NCBI GenBank assembly: GCA_946622285.1
Contig: CAMOPK010000005.1
Coordinates: 1 to 54,788, forward strand
Source: an uncultured Bacillota bacterium
Lineage (GTDB): Bacteria > Bacillota_I > Bacilli_A > RF39 > UBA660
Reading direction: 5' to 3'
DNA: 54,788 nucleotides
Shown here: positions 38,713 through 49,449 of the stretch, one piece after another
Layout of the letters: every line of letters begins with the position of its first letter
Position numbering within the stretch: position 1 is the stretch's first letter
Position numbers and translations under genes: made by a program
Notes under the pieces: model-generated
The model's database searches: none
The model's input: the letters and a program-made list of their open reading frames with translations, nothing else
Told to the model about the DNA's origin: nothing

Positions 38713-40476
38713 TTATTTAATTATATCAGTAAATACTTTACCACTACTACTATATCTAGTCATTGTTGCTTTATTTCCATCTATTTTGAATACTGACATT
38801 GTTAAAACGTTAGTTGAATTTACTTTTGATCCACTACATGATACTTGACCATTCGTGTTATTAGCAATACCAATATATCCAGCATTCATATATGTGAATT
38901 TAATAGTTGTAGTAGTTGTTCCACTGGCTGCATAATGCTTAAATGAACCACCTTTTTTAACATAGTTAATTGAACCACCCAAGCAATCGTCATATTTACT
39001 ACTATGGTTGTGACCAAACATAAATATAATGTTCATTTTGCCACCATATTTATTTAAAACATCAACTAATAAATATGCACGTCTATTATCACCACGACTA
39101 CTATAATGTAATGGTACGTGGGTTATTACAAATACTGGTTTATCTGCATCTGATAGCATACTTAAAAATGTATCTAATTTATTTGCTATTGCAGAAACTG
39201 TGCTTATTGACTGGCTTGAACTATTTTGAAAATCATTTCTATTAATAACAAATATGGCATAATTATTTGCTTCATATCCACCGCTTTGAGTTAGATATGT
39301 ATAATGCGATGCATCATGATTACCTTGCATAAATAATGCACTAGTGTTTGGAAAAACACCTTTTATAACTGAATATGCTTCTTTTATACCATTTTTAGAA
39401 CCACTTTCACCAGAACCACTATTTTGGTAATCACCTAAGATAGAAATTAAACTTGGATTTATTCCATTATTTTTAAGACTATTTAGAATTGCTGTGAAAT
39501 TTGATTTACGATTACTTCCTTGATAATCTGAACCAAAAGCAATAGTCGTTCCATTCATATCAAAACTTCCAGTATTTAAACTACTTATAGCAGAAGCAAC
39601 TGTTGGTCCAAGAGTTCTTACAGTAACTGTTGCTGTATCTTTTACTCCATTATAAGCTTTTGCTGTTATTGTTGCAGATCCCGCTTTTTTTGCCTTTAAA
39701 GTTCCATTATTGCTTATTTCAATAATTGATGAATCACTACTAGACCAAGTAATAGTTTTATTAGAGGCATCACTTGGACTAATAGTCGCTTCTAATTTAC
39801 GCGAACCTCCAACTGCCATTTTTACTATTTTTTCACGTATTGTTACAGTTTTAACATCTACTCCAACTGTAACATCACAAATAGCTATTTTACCATTTTT
39901 ACTTTTTACAGTTATTAATGCTGTACCTTGTTTTATTCCCGTTATTTTGCCATTATTAACGCTTACTACGTCGGGATCACTACTTAACCAAGTTAAGTTA
40001 TGGTCTGTCGCATTTGAAGGCTCTATGGTGGCTTTAAATTGAAAACTTTCACCAATATTTAATGTAATATCTTCTTTATCAAGACTTATTGTATCAATTG
40101 GTACTTCTTTTGTAGTAACATTTACATTGCATTCTGAATAAATACCATTAGTTGCTGTTACTCTGATTATTGTTGTTCCTGGACTAACTGCATATATTTT
40201 TCCATTTGCATCAACTGTTGCAACACTTTCGTTATTGCTAACAAAAGTAACATTTTTATTATTAGCATTTGATGGAGATACAACATAGGTTAAATTATGT
40301 GATTCCCCTACTAATAATGATAGTTCTCGGCGTTCTAAAACAACATTTTGAACTTCACTTGTTTTAGCTGGTGTGACATTATTAGATGGACTCCAAAAAA
40401 CTAATATTAAGGCAATTAATATTAAAAAACCGACAACAAAATATAATATTTTTTCAGTTCTATTATTATCTTCCAT
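38713..40476 (-). CDS. signal-anchored BIG2-repeat protein with C-terminal calcineurin-like metallophosphoesterase
   Basis: Three BIG2-like units, then GSDYQGSN...LGDYQNSG...MQGNHDASHY...FVITHVPLHY...MFGHNHSS. Confidence 0.88.
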   Translation of the reverse strand: MEDNNRTEKILYFVVGFLILIALILVFWSPSNNVTPAKTSEVQNVVLERRELSLLVGESHNLTYVVSPSNANNKNVTFVSNNESVATVDANGKIYAVSPGTTIIRVTATNGIYSECNVNVTTKEVPIDTISLDKEDITLNIGESFQFKATIEPSNATDHNLTWLSSDPDVVSVNNGKITGIKQGTALITVKSKNGKIAICDVTVGVDVKTVTIREKIVKMAVGGSRKLEATISPSDASNKTITWSSSDSSIIEISNNGTLKAKKAGSATITAKAYNGVKDTATVTVRTLGPTVASAISSLNTGSFDMNGTTIAFGSDYQGSNRKSNFTAILNSLKNNGINPSLISILGDYQNSGSGESGSKNGIKEAYSVIKGVFPNTSALFMQGNHDASHYTYLTQSGGYEANNYAIFVINRNDFQNSSSQSISTVSAIANKLDTFLSMLSDADKPVFVITHVPLHYSSRGDNRRAYLLVDVLNKYGGKMNIIFMFGHNHSSKYDDCLGGSINYVKKGGSFKHYAASGTTTTTIKFTYMNAGYIGIANNTNGQVSCSGSKVNSTNVLTMSVFKIDGNKATMTRYSSSGKVFTDIIK

Positions 40477-40533
40477 ACAAACACCCTTATTCTCTATAAT
40501 TATAGCATAAAAAAGAAAGTATATGAATACTTT

Positions 40534-42405
40534 CTATTTTACTATTGTATATGTATAATTTGTTGTTCTAGTACCTCTAGAATAACAATATGTTTTGTTA
40601 TATAAATATGTTCCAGATGCACAAGTACTTGTTCTCTTACGTGAATAAGTTCTCTTTAATGCACATATTGTATCACCACATTTTTTAATTGCTAAAGAGC
40701 TACCCATAGTTTCTTTTGTACATGTTGTCTTACTTACTGAATAATCTGTTACTGTTGTTTCAACACAATCCATTTCTGGAATATAAGTTTCAGTTTCTTT
40801 AACCCAATCTCCCCATTTTGTTAATCCAGCATATTTTAAACAATATTTCGTATCATATTGTGGATAGTTAGTATATCCACTTTGACATGTAACTTTTGAT
40901 TCAGTTTTTACTTTAACAGAACCAGAATATTGATTTCCTGCATTATCTTTAATTGTAAAATTATATGATTGAGTTCCAGCAGTAGTTCCAAGATACTTTT
41001 TATAAGTGCTTCCTGACTTAGTCCAATCACTACTTGCAGCTCCAAGGCCACTACCTGTTTCAGTGCAATTTGCAACAACGTAACTACCACTTATATAGTA
41101 ATTACAACTTGGTGCTGTTGTATCTAATTTAGTTGGTACAAATGAAGCAGTCTTTGATGCTAATACTTTTCCATTAGCATTTGTTACAATAACTTCAATA
41201 GTAGCAGTTGCATTATTCTTTTCTGCTAAGAATCCTCTTTGGAATGTTGTTGAACTTGCTGTATTGTTAATTGCTCCACAACTTGCATTTACACAACTAA
41301 TTTTAACTCCATATCCAGATTTAATTTTACGTACTTGAACGTAACCCCAGGCATTTCTTCCCCATGTAGTCCATCCATCTGTTCCAGATGTACTGATTAT
41401 TATTTCTGGTATTGGATCACTAGGAACTGTTGGTGTCGAAGTTGATTGATCTTTTTTGATAGTTGCTGTAAATGTTGTGCATACATTTTTGTCTTCTTTA
41501 GCACATACTTTAACAGTTCCAGTACCCACTGCTTTTCCTGTTATAACACATCCATTTAATGTTATATAATTTGTATCACTTGTTGAACAAACAATATCAC
41601 CTATTGCGTCTGATGGCTCGACTGTTGCACGTATTACATAAGTTTCTCCAACTTTAATTGTTGTACTAGTTTCAATCAAATTAATCTTTTTTGGTTTTGG
41701 TGGAACTAATACACAGTTACCATCAACTAATATTTCATTCTCTTTACATTCAATAGGTTTTTCATCGTTTACAACTATAACTTCAGCTGATGCTTGATAT
41801 TTTCCATCTTTAGTTTTAGCAACCAACTTAGTCTTTCCTTCTTTAACACCAGTAAGAACACCATTTTCATTAACAGTTGCAAAAGATGTATCAGCAATAG
41901 TATATGTTACATCTGGTAATTGTGCATCCTTAGGTAAAGCTGATATACTTGTTAGTTTAGTTTTGCCAACTTTTATAGTATATGTTGTTGCATTAAATTT
42001 AATACCTGTTAATTTGATAGTTTCATCAGTTACAATAACAGTTGATTTAGATGTAAATCCACCATCATCTGAAATTGCCGTAATTGTTGCTGTTCCACTA
42101 CCGACTCCTATTATTGAGCATGTATTTGGATCAACACTTACAACTTCGTTATTTGATGAAGTACAAGTAAATTTCTTATTAGCTGCTCCATCTGGTGTAA
42201 TAGTTACATAAAGTTGACTCGTTTCCCCTACTGCAACGCTTAAATTAAGTGGTTCAATAGTTATCCCTGTAACTGCACTAGGATTATCTTTTTTGCCTCC
42301 TACACACCCTTTAATAATTAAAAATAAAATAATAATTAAAATTATAATTCCGATTATAACAAATGTTCTTTTAGTAAATATTGGTTTTTTATCTTCACTT
42401 TCCAT
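40534..42405 (-). CDS. signal-anchored BIG2-repeat surface protein with Cys-rich C-terminal domain
   Basis: MESEDKKPIFTKRTFVIIGIIILIIILFLIIKGC; BIG2-like units; C-term GSSLAIKKCGDTICALKRTYSRKRTSTCASGT. Confidence 0.85.
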   Translation of the reverse strand: MESEDKKPIFTKRTFVIIGIIILIIILFLIIKGCVGGKKDNPSAVTGITIEPLNLSVAVGETSQLYVTITPDGAANKKFTCTSSNNEVVSVDPNTCSIIGVGSGTATITAISDDGGFTSKSTVIVTDETIKLTGIKFNATTYTIKVGKTKLTSISALPKDAQLPDVTYTIADTSFATVNENGVLTGVKEGKTKLVAKTKDGKYQASAEVIVVNDEKPIECKENEILVDGNCVLVPPKPKKINLIETSTTIKVGETYVIRATVEPSDAIGDIVCSTSDTNYITLNGCVITGKAVGTGTVKVCAKEDKNVCTTFTATIKKDQSTSTPTVPSDPIPEIIISTSGTDGWTTWGRNAWGYVQVRKIKSGYGVKISCVNASCGAINNTASSTTFQRGFLAEKNNATATIEVIVTNANGKVLASKTASFVPTKLDTTAPSCNYYISGSYVVANCTETGSGLGAASSDWTKSGSTYKKYLGTTAGTQSYNFTIKDNAGNQYSGSVKVKTESKVTCQSGYTNYPQYDTKYCLKYAGLTKWGDWVKETETYIPEMDCVETTVTDYSVSKTTCTKETMGSSLAIKKCGDTICALKRTYSRKRTSTCASGTYLYNKTYCYSRGTRTTNYTYTIVK

Positions 42406-42536
42406 ATATACCTCCACCACAATTATAATTTTATCTTTTATTAAAGACTTTGTAAATACTCTTTACACTTTTAAAGACAAGAAAAAAGATCAAAGATTAA
42501 CTTTGATCTTTTTATTTTATTATATATACATCCCTA

Positions 42537-45500
42537 CTATTTAGTACCATGATATACCGTTTGTGGAGAAGTATAATTGTAACAATAAGATCCGCCTGAT
42601 GTCTTAGAAGCAGTTCCGCTTGGACAAGTTCTACTAGTAACAGTTCTAGTATAAACTCGTTTTGTTTGACAAGCAGTGTCACCACATTTTTTAATTGCTA
42701 CAGTACTTCCAAAGCCAGATGCAGAACATGCTGTATATGAAGTACAAGTAGCGCATGATGAACTGTTGACAGCATTACAACTACCATCAGGTACATATGT
42801 AGTTGTTGGAGTTGACCAAGCACTGAAAGTTGGTGTTCCTAAACCGTAATAAGATCCCCAACACTTAGTTCCATCATCAGATAAAGTACCTGTTGTACAT
42901 TTTTTGCTAGAAGTTACTGTTATTTTACAACTACTACTATTTCCAGCTAAATCATAAGCATAATAATTTGTTGTAGACTTAATTGTACTAGTTAAAGTCT
43001 TAGTTGTTCCAGCTGCTACAGTAGAGCCATCACTAAGTTTAAGGCCACTGAATGAATCACTGAAATCACGTCTTACTGTAACTCCATTAGCACTATCATT
43101 AGCTGTAATTGTACATGTTAATGATGGAGCCTTAAAGTCTACATAAACATTATGATCACCACAGCTTGTTTGGTTGCCAGCATTGTCACCTACAACAAAG
43201 GTAACTGTTTTTTGTCCCACTGAATCATAAGTGTGAGAACGTGTTCCAAGATATGAACTACATCCAGACCCTGTATCACTACATTCTACACTTACTGTAT
43301 AAGAAGATTTTGTCCATGTAGTTTTTCCTGGATCCTTATATTTACATGTTGGTTTTACTGGATCGTATTTTACATCTACAGAACATGGCTTGGTCTTTCC
43401 AGTTTTAGAAGAAATAGTTATTGTTCCAGTTGTAACTACACTTGTTCCGTTCCAATCACCTTGGAATGTTGATCTACTACAATCAGCACCAGTACAATTA
43501 ATTATTACCGTTACTCCTTTATTTGTCCAAGCAGCACCAGCATTTGATCTACTTGCAACAGTACCGCAACCAAAATTCTCAGCAGTTGCTGGATTAACAG
43601 TTATAGTTTTAGTATCAGACGCAATTGCACTACCACCATTATAGTAGATTGTAACTGTTACTACAGTTCGACAAGATGTTGTTACTTTAGCAGCTGTAAG
43701 AGTTGCACTAGAACCACTTCCGCTTACTTTTGCACAACTTGTATTAGAAGATGTCCATTCATATCGTATTGCTGAAGCGCCAGATAAACTACCACTTAAA
43801 GGTATAGTTTTTTCTGACTCTACAGTTGCACTAGCAGTTAAAGTTGCTTTAACCGTAGAAGATGATGAAGTACCCGCAACTGTTACAGTTGCTGTAGTTG
43901 ATTTAATTACAGATCCATCCATCTTATATGCCCATGCAGTAATTGTTGTTGTACAAGCAGATGTTGATGTATTTGCACCAGTTACTGTTACAGTTTTTGA
44001 TGTAGTTGAAGCCACTTTTGCACAACTTGTATTAGAAGATCTCCATCCATAATAAGCTGCACTTGCATTAGTTAAGTTTGCTGTCAAAGATGTTGTACCT
44101 TTAGCAGTAGATATAGACATTGTTCCACCTATAGTCATACTTGGATTTACTGTTCCTGCAACTACTACAGTTTTAGTAGTTGAAGTAATTACAGATCCAT
44201 CCATCTTATATGCCCATGCAGTAATTGTTGTTGTACAATTAGATGTTGATGCATTTGCACCAGTTACTGTTACAGTTTTTGATGTAGTTGAAGCCACTTT
44301 TGCACAACTTGTATTAGAAGATCTCCATCCATAATAAGCTGCACTTGCATTCTTCAAGTCTGCTGTCAAAGATGTTGTACCCTTAGCAGTAGATATAGTC
44401 GTATTTCCACCTATTGTCAATGTTGGACTTGCAGTTACAATTCCAGAAACTGTAAATTGACATTCTTTTTTAACAACCACGCCACTCGCATTAGTTACTG
44501 ATACTGTTAATTTATATGTTGAATCTTTCTTAGTACTACAGAAAATTGTAGTACTACCATTTGCATTACAAGTAGCATCTGTTGAACTTATTGTTCTTGA
44601 AACATTTTCGCCAGATTTTAGATTAGTTACACTAGCTCCGAAATAAGCATTTCTTTTATCAATTGAATATGATAATGTACCACAAGATATAGCTGTTTTT
44701 GGTTCAAATTTAACCGATACAGAACCAGATCCAGTAGATGTTGCTGAGCCATTCTTATATACTCCGCTTCTTAATGAAACTGATGCAGTACTTGCTGAAC
44801 TTGATGTTGACTTAATTACAGCTGTAACGCTACCATCTGTTCCAACATTTCCACCTTGAACAGTACATCCATTGCAATTTATTGCAGATGTAATAGAAGT
44901 TGTAGTTCTTGTTAATGTACCGGATCCAGAAGGTATACTACATTTGAAGTTAACTGTTGCAGTTCCTCCTAATGTTGCCGTCATTGATCCAGCACCACTG
45001 ATTGAACATGTTGGTGCTACTGTCGGTGCATTAACTGTAATTGAAACGCTACGTGCAGGAGAAACTCTAACTCCATTTTTAAATGCTCCTGATGGAATTG
45101 ATACATATGTTGTACCTGCGCCAGTTGCTCTAACTGTTACGCTTATTGAGTTATTATTTAATGTAGGGGCACCTGTCATACTTAATCCAGTACCTATAGT
45201 AGGTGCTGTTGCTACTCTTGTTATAGCTCCAGCAGATCCAGTTGGTAATGAACATGTAAATGTTACTGTTGTAGTATCACCAACATTTATAGTTGACTTT
45301 GTTGCGTGTGCAACACATTGTGGTGCTGCTCCAGCATTATTAACTACGAAATTATAATTTATACTATCTCTTTCACCAGAAGAATCAGTAACAGTTATAG
45401 TTCCAGTATATGTTTTATTTTCTGTCAAAGTAACTGTTTTTGCCCAAGTAGTATTTGTTGCTGTTCCACTAACACTTAATGGGCCTGTTGATGTGATAGT

Positions 45501-48500
45501 AAATCCTGGCAAATCGTCAGAAGCAGTTACTGTCGCTGATGGTTGAACACCCAATATTGTAGCTACTGTTGCTCCAGCACCAGTACCAGTACCAAGCAAT
45601 ATTAGACCTACTTTTGGTTTTTTATTTTTGCTTGGGAATTTATCAGTTGTAATACTACAACTTCCTTCATTTCCAGCAACATCTGTAATTTTGAATGTAT
45701 ATTCGCCTGGAGTTGACACTAATTGTGTATAAGTTCCATTGCTACCATTCCATCCTGCTGGTGCAGTTGTTTGTAACCCGCTTCCACCAGTATCACTAGC
45801 AGTAGCAGTTAATTTATATTCATCTCCTGCTAAAGTTGCTGTTATATTACATGTTGGTTTATCTCCATCAACATGATCAAAAGTGTATGTGCAACTTATT
45901 GGTGTAGTGTTTCCATTTTTATCTTTTACACTACCTGTTGCAGTTACTGTTCCATTCTTGTAAGTTCTATATCCTTGTGTATATGATGAGAATGTACCAG
46001 TATTGCTGTTTGTTTTAGTATCGTCATTAAAGCTAATGCTATAACTCATTCCACCTTGATCATCAGTCATAACAACTTGAGCCAATCCATATTTTTGCCA
46101 CCTAGTGTCACCAGCATTTGGACTTTGTTGGCAAGTATATGTTGGTTTCAATTCGCTCGCTGCTGGAGTAATAGTTATTGTACCAGAAGCTCCAGGACTT
46201 TCGTGTCCAGATGGGTTAACATATAATCCTTCTGGAACGTTAAATGTTACTTGTCCTTGTTTTACACCAGTGACATGATAACTTGCACTAAAGTAAGTTG
46301 CACCACCACAGTAACCTGCTTGGCATAAATTTCCACCTATAGTTGCAGCTCCACTTGGATTTTGATTAATTGTAAATGTAGGTTTATCATAAGCACGCTT
46401 AAATGATGTTGAACCATTTGCGCTACAATAAACGCTAACTGTTGCTCTTTGACCAACTTCAATAGTTGCACTTGGATAAATACTTACACTACAAGTTGGA
46501 ACCTTAGAATTATCCATTAAATTAGATGGACTAATCATAATAGTTACATCTGCAGATAAACTATTATCTGTAGTTGCTCTAATTACAGCTGCTATATTAT
46601 CAGTGCCCTTGTTTTCTTTCACCTGACGTACATTGCCATCGCCATCAACTTTAACATATGTTGACGCGCTTTCCCATTTAACTTTTTGGTTAGCAGTTGA
46701 TGGTTCTACATAAGCTGTACATTTTGACTTATTGTATAAAGGATCTTCGCCTTCGAATGTATATTTAGTACATTCAACTTTAATACTTGTAGCTTTATCA
46801 GAACCAGTATTATCAGTACATTTTACTGTATTATCAGACCAGTCAGTTGCTGTTACATTTTTCTTGCTATCTACTACTACAGTTACTGTATTAGTACCAC
46901 TAGCTAATGTTTTAACAGTTGATCCGTCTACTTTAACATAACGGATTCCTTTTCCTGTATCTGTTGCTGTTACAATGAACTTATCATTGCCATATTTTCT
47001 TATGTCACAACTTGGTCCAGCAGTATCTGCATCATATGTATAAGAAACTTCTGCCGTTAATCCTTTACTTGTTTTCATAGTTGCGCATGCTGTCCATTTG
47101 CCAACATAATTTTCTCCAAGGTTAACAGAGAATCCTACCTTAGCTTCACGGACATCTGAACTTCTCTTATCAGTAGTCTTACATGCAGCTCCATCTTTAG
47201 AATAACCAAATGCAACTTCAGTTACAACTTCATTTTCGTTATTAGCTTTAGCTGTAACATTTATTGTCCAGCCTTTCTTATCGCTACCAGAGCCATAATT
47301 TCTACTCATGCTAATAGTTGGTTTTTGGTTAGCTCCAACATTAACAGTAATTGTAGCGCTAAGTTCTTTACCACCAGCCATTTCAACCCAAGCTGGTCCA
47401 GCTGAAACGGTTACTGTCATGTTTTTACCTTCTTGTTTACCCTTAATAGAAACGTTGCTATTTCCAGAGCCATCGCTTCCGCTAGAACTACATTCAACAT
47501 ATTCTGGTGAATTACTCGTACACTTGGTTATTGGTCTATGAGTGTTATCTGACATTAAAATCCATGCCTTTACGCTCTTTGATTCATTTAAATTTAAATC
47601 TAATTTATTTGTGCTAACTTCTAATTTTAGTGGAATAGCACCAGATTTACCATCTACATCTTTATTTAAATCTGTAATATTAACACTACCACAACTAGTA
47701 CTATTACCAGCAACGTCGTAGATTAATACACTATATTTACCTGTTGAACTTATTGGATAAGTTGCTGATCCAACGCCGGTAAATGAAACTGTATTACCAG
47801 AGAATACAGCACTCTTAAGTCCACTCATTTCATCAGAAGCATTAACTACGATTTTCTTCAAACCTGAATCATATTTAAATGAACTACATGTTGGATTCTT
47901 AGAGTCAATTTTTGTAATTGAATTACTTATACTATATTCCTTACCCTGGTAAGTATATTTTACTGTTACACTTGCTGTTCCAGGAGTATCATCCAAGTAA
48001 ATTGTTTTTACACCTGAAGTTAATGTTCCAGATTGTTTGTTTCCAGAACCAGCACTATCAGAAGTTGTATATGTAATTCTTGGAATATCTGTAATTCTAC
48101 CAGCTACGGTAATTACAAATTTACCACTTCTATGCCATTTGTCGTTTCCAGCAGTTGTAACTGCTTTAATAGTAATTACACCTTCACCAACTTGAACTTC
48201 TGTTGGACAAGTTGGACATGAAGGATCTGTTGGTTTTGGTGGTTTTGGTGATGGTGGGTAGTATGGTGATCCCCCACTTGTTACCGTTACCTTCATAGTA
48301 TCGCAAATCTTAGGATCAGCTTTTGCACATACTTTAACTGTAGTTGAACCTTTAGCTAAAGCTGTAAGAGTACAATTGCTTTCACTTACTTTGCTTGTAT
48401 CAGTCACCGTACATATTGCTTCTTGAAGAGCATCATCCGGTGTGATTATAAATGGAATAATATAAGTATCTCCAACCGAAAGAGTTACGTCTTTACTACC

Positions 48501-49244
48501 ACTTATATCTAATTTTGTTGGCTTTGGTTTTTCAGTTATGTCATCGACACATTTGCCATCAACTAATACTTGACCTGCAGGACATTCTTTTGGATCGCCT
48601 CCGCCGTTATCAATTACTTTGACTGTTGCCATAGCTGAATGTTCGCCATCAGCGGATCTAACAACTAATGTTGTAGTTCCTATTTCAACGCCTTTAATTA
48701 CACCATTTTGATTTACTGTTGCAATTGCTTCATCAGCGATTGAGTAAACCAAATCAGGTAATTGTGCGTCACGTGGTGTTGGTGAAACGCTTACTAACTT
48801 ACTCTTGCCTTTTTTAACTGTATATGTTCCAGCACTAAGTTGAATTCCAGTTAAACTACTTGGTTTCTTAGTTACTGTTACAGTACATGAGGCAGTCTTA
48901 CCACCATCATCACTTGTTGCAGTGATTTCAGCAGTACCTTCACTAATACCATGTACAAGACATGTATCAGGGTCTACTGAAGCAACTTCTGGATTACTTG
49001 AACTACAAGTGATTCTTTGATTATCTGCATCACTTGGTTCTACATATGCTTGAAGCAATTGTGATTCTCCAGGAGCTAGTGTCATATATAGTGGTGAAAC
49101 AGTAACGCCAGTAACACTATGATTACTATTACCATTGCCACATCTTCTCAATAATAACAATATGATTAATATTATCAATATTATGGCAAGTATTGTTAAT
49201 ATTAATCGTTTCGTGAATATCGGTTTTTTGTCTTCACTTTCCAT
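42537..49244 (-). CDS. giant (2235 aa) signal-anchored BIG2-/Ig-like surface protein
   Basis: MESEDKKPIFTKRLILTILAIILIILIILLLLRRC; many BIG2-like and Ig-like units; C-term GSTVAIKKCGDTACQTKRVYTRTVTSRTCPSGT. Confidence 0.9.
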   Translation of the reverse strand: MESEDKKPIFTKRLILTILAIILIILIILLLLRRCGNGNSNHSVTGVTVSPLYMTLAPGESQLLQAYVEPSDADNQRITCSSSNPEVASVDPDTCLVHGISEGTAEITATSDDGGKTASCTVTVTKKPSSLTGIQLSAGTYTVKKGKSKLVSVSPTPRDAQLPDLVYSIADEAIATVNQNGVIKGVEIGTTTLVVRSADGEHSAMATVKVIDNGGGDPKECPAGQVLVDGKCVDDITEKPKPTKLDISGSKDVTLSVGDTYIIPFIITPDDALQEAICTVTDTSKVSESNCTLTALAKGSTTVKVCAKADPKICDTMKVTVTSGGSPYYPPSPKPPKPTDPSCPTCPTEVQVGEGVITIKAVTTAGNDKWHRSGKFVITVAGRITDIPRITYTTSDSAGSGNKQSGTLTSGVKTIYLDDTPGTASVTVKYTYQGKEYSISNSITKIDSKNPTCSSFKYDSGLKKIVVNASDEMSGLKSAVFSGNTVSFTGVGSATYPISSTGKYSVLIYDVAGNSTSCGSVNITDLNKDVDGKSGAIPLKLEVSTNKLDLNLNESKSVKAWILMSDNTHRPITKCTSNSPEYVECSSSGSDGSGNSNVSIKGKQEGKNMTVTVSAGPAWVEMAGGKELSATITVNVGANQKPTISMSRNYGSGSDKKGWTINVTAKANNENEVVTEVAFGYSKDGAACKTTDKRSSDVREAKVGFSVNLGENYVGKWTACATMKTSKGLTAEVSYTYDADTAGPSCDIRKYGNDKFIVTATDTGKGIRYVKVDGSTVKTLASGTNTVTVVVDSKKNVTATDWSDNTVKCTDNTGSDKATSIKVECTKYTFEGEDPLYNKSKCTAYVEPSTANQKVKWESASTYVKVDGDGNVRQVKENKGTDNIAAVIRATTDNSLSADVTIMISPSNLMDNSKVPTCSVSIYPSATIEVGQRATVSVYCSANGSTSFKRAYDKPTFTINQNPSGAATIGGNLCQAGYCGGATYFSASYHVTGVKQGQVTFNVPEGLYVNPSGHESPGASGTITITPAASELKPTYTCQQSPNAGDTRWQKYGLAQVVMTDDQGGMSYSISFNDDTKTNSNTGTFSSYTQGYRTYKNGTVTATGSVKDKNGNTTPISCTYTFDHVDGDKPTCNITATLAGDEYKLTATASDTGGSGLQTTAPAGWNGSNGTYTQLVSTPGEYTFKITDVAGNEGSCSITTDKFPSKNKKPKVGLILLGTGTGAGATVATILGVQPSATVTASDDLPGFTITSTGPLSVSGTATNTTWAKTVTLTENKTYTGTITVTDSSGERDSINYNFVVNNAGAAPQCVAHATKSTINVGDTTTVTFTCSLPTGSAGAITRVATAPTIGTGLSMTGAPTLNNNSISVTVRATGAGTTYVSIPSGAFKNGVRVSPARSVSITVNAPTVAPTCSISGAGSMTATLGGTATVNFKCSIPSGSGTLTRTTTSITSAINCNGCTVQGGNVGTDGSVTAVIKSTSSSASTASVSLRSGVYKNGSATSTGSGSVSVKFEPKTAISCGTLSYSIDKRNAYFGASVTNLKSGENVSRTISSTDATCNANGSTTIFCSTKKDSTYKLTVSVTNASGVVVKKECQFTVSGIVTASPTLTIGGNTTISTAKGTTSLTADLKNASAAYYGWRSSNTSCAKVASTTSKTVTVTGANASTSNCTTTITAWAYKMDGSVITSTTKTVVVAGTVNPSMTIGGTMSISTAKGTTSLTANLTNASAAYYGWRSSNTSCAKVASTTSKTVTVTGANTSTSACTTTITAWAYKMDGSVIKSTTATVTVAGTSSSSTVKATLTASATVESEKTIPLSGSLSGASAIRYEWTSSNTSCAKVSGSGSSATLTAAKVTTSCRTVVTVTIYYNGGSAIASDTKTITVNPATAENFGCGTVASRSNAGAAWTNKGVTVIINCTGADCSRSTFQGDWNGTSVVTTGTITISSKTGKTKPCSVDVKYDPVKPTCKYKDPGKTTWTKSSYTVSVECSDTGSGCSSYLGTRSHTYDSVGQKTVTFVVGDNAGNQTSCGDHNVYVDFKAPSLTCTITANDSANGVTVRRDFSDSFSGLKLSDGSTVAAGTTKTLTSTIKSTTNYYAYDLAGNSSSCKITVTSSKKCTTGTLSDDGTKCWGSYYGLGTPTFSAWSTPTTTYVPDGSCNAVNSSSCATCTSYTACSASGFGSTVAIKKCGDTACQTKRVYTRTVTSRTCPSGTASKTSGGSYCYNYTSPQTVYHGTK
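43885..44424. repeat. tandem duplication of a 94-aa Ig-like module (282-bp period)
   Basis: AGATCCATCCATCTTATATGCCCATGCAG block at 43911 and again at 44193; protein ISTAKGTTSLTA(D/N)L(K/T)NASAAYYGWRSSNTSCAKVASTTSKTVTVTGAN repeated. Confidence 0.9.
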
Positions 49245-49417
49245 ATTATCCTCCCTCTATTATTATCAACTATAATTTTACAATTTATTTTACACTTTGT
49301 AAAGATGTTTAGCACGAATATTTTTTTATTTTCCCTATAACATTTCTTTTTTTCTTTTAAATAAATATAAAAATTTTTTTAAAAAAAATATTTTAATTTT
49401 TAGTAAATATTTTTTGA

Positions 49418-49446
49418 TTTACAAATCAATTAAATTGTGTTATTAT
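49418..49446 (+). promoter_or_regulatory. promoter for sRNA-like unit
   Basis: TTTACA-17 bp-TATTAT. Confidence 0.6.
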
Positions 49447-49449
49447 TAA

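Noticed and set aside
44872-45357. Plus-strand 161-aa ORF inside the giant gene (and similar ones at 43390, 41963, 39710)
   Set aside because: Low-complexity V/P/T/L translations antisense to Thr/Ser/Ala-rich repeats, no RBS; composition-driven.
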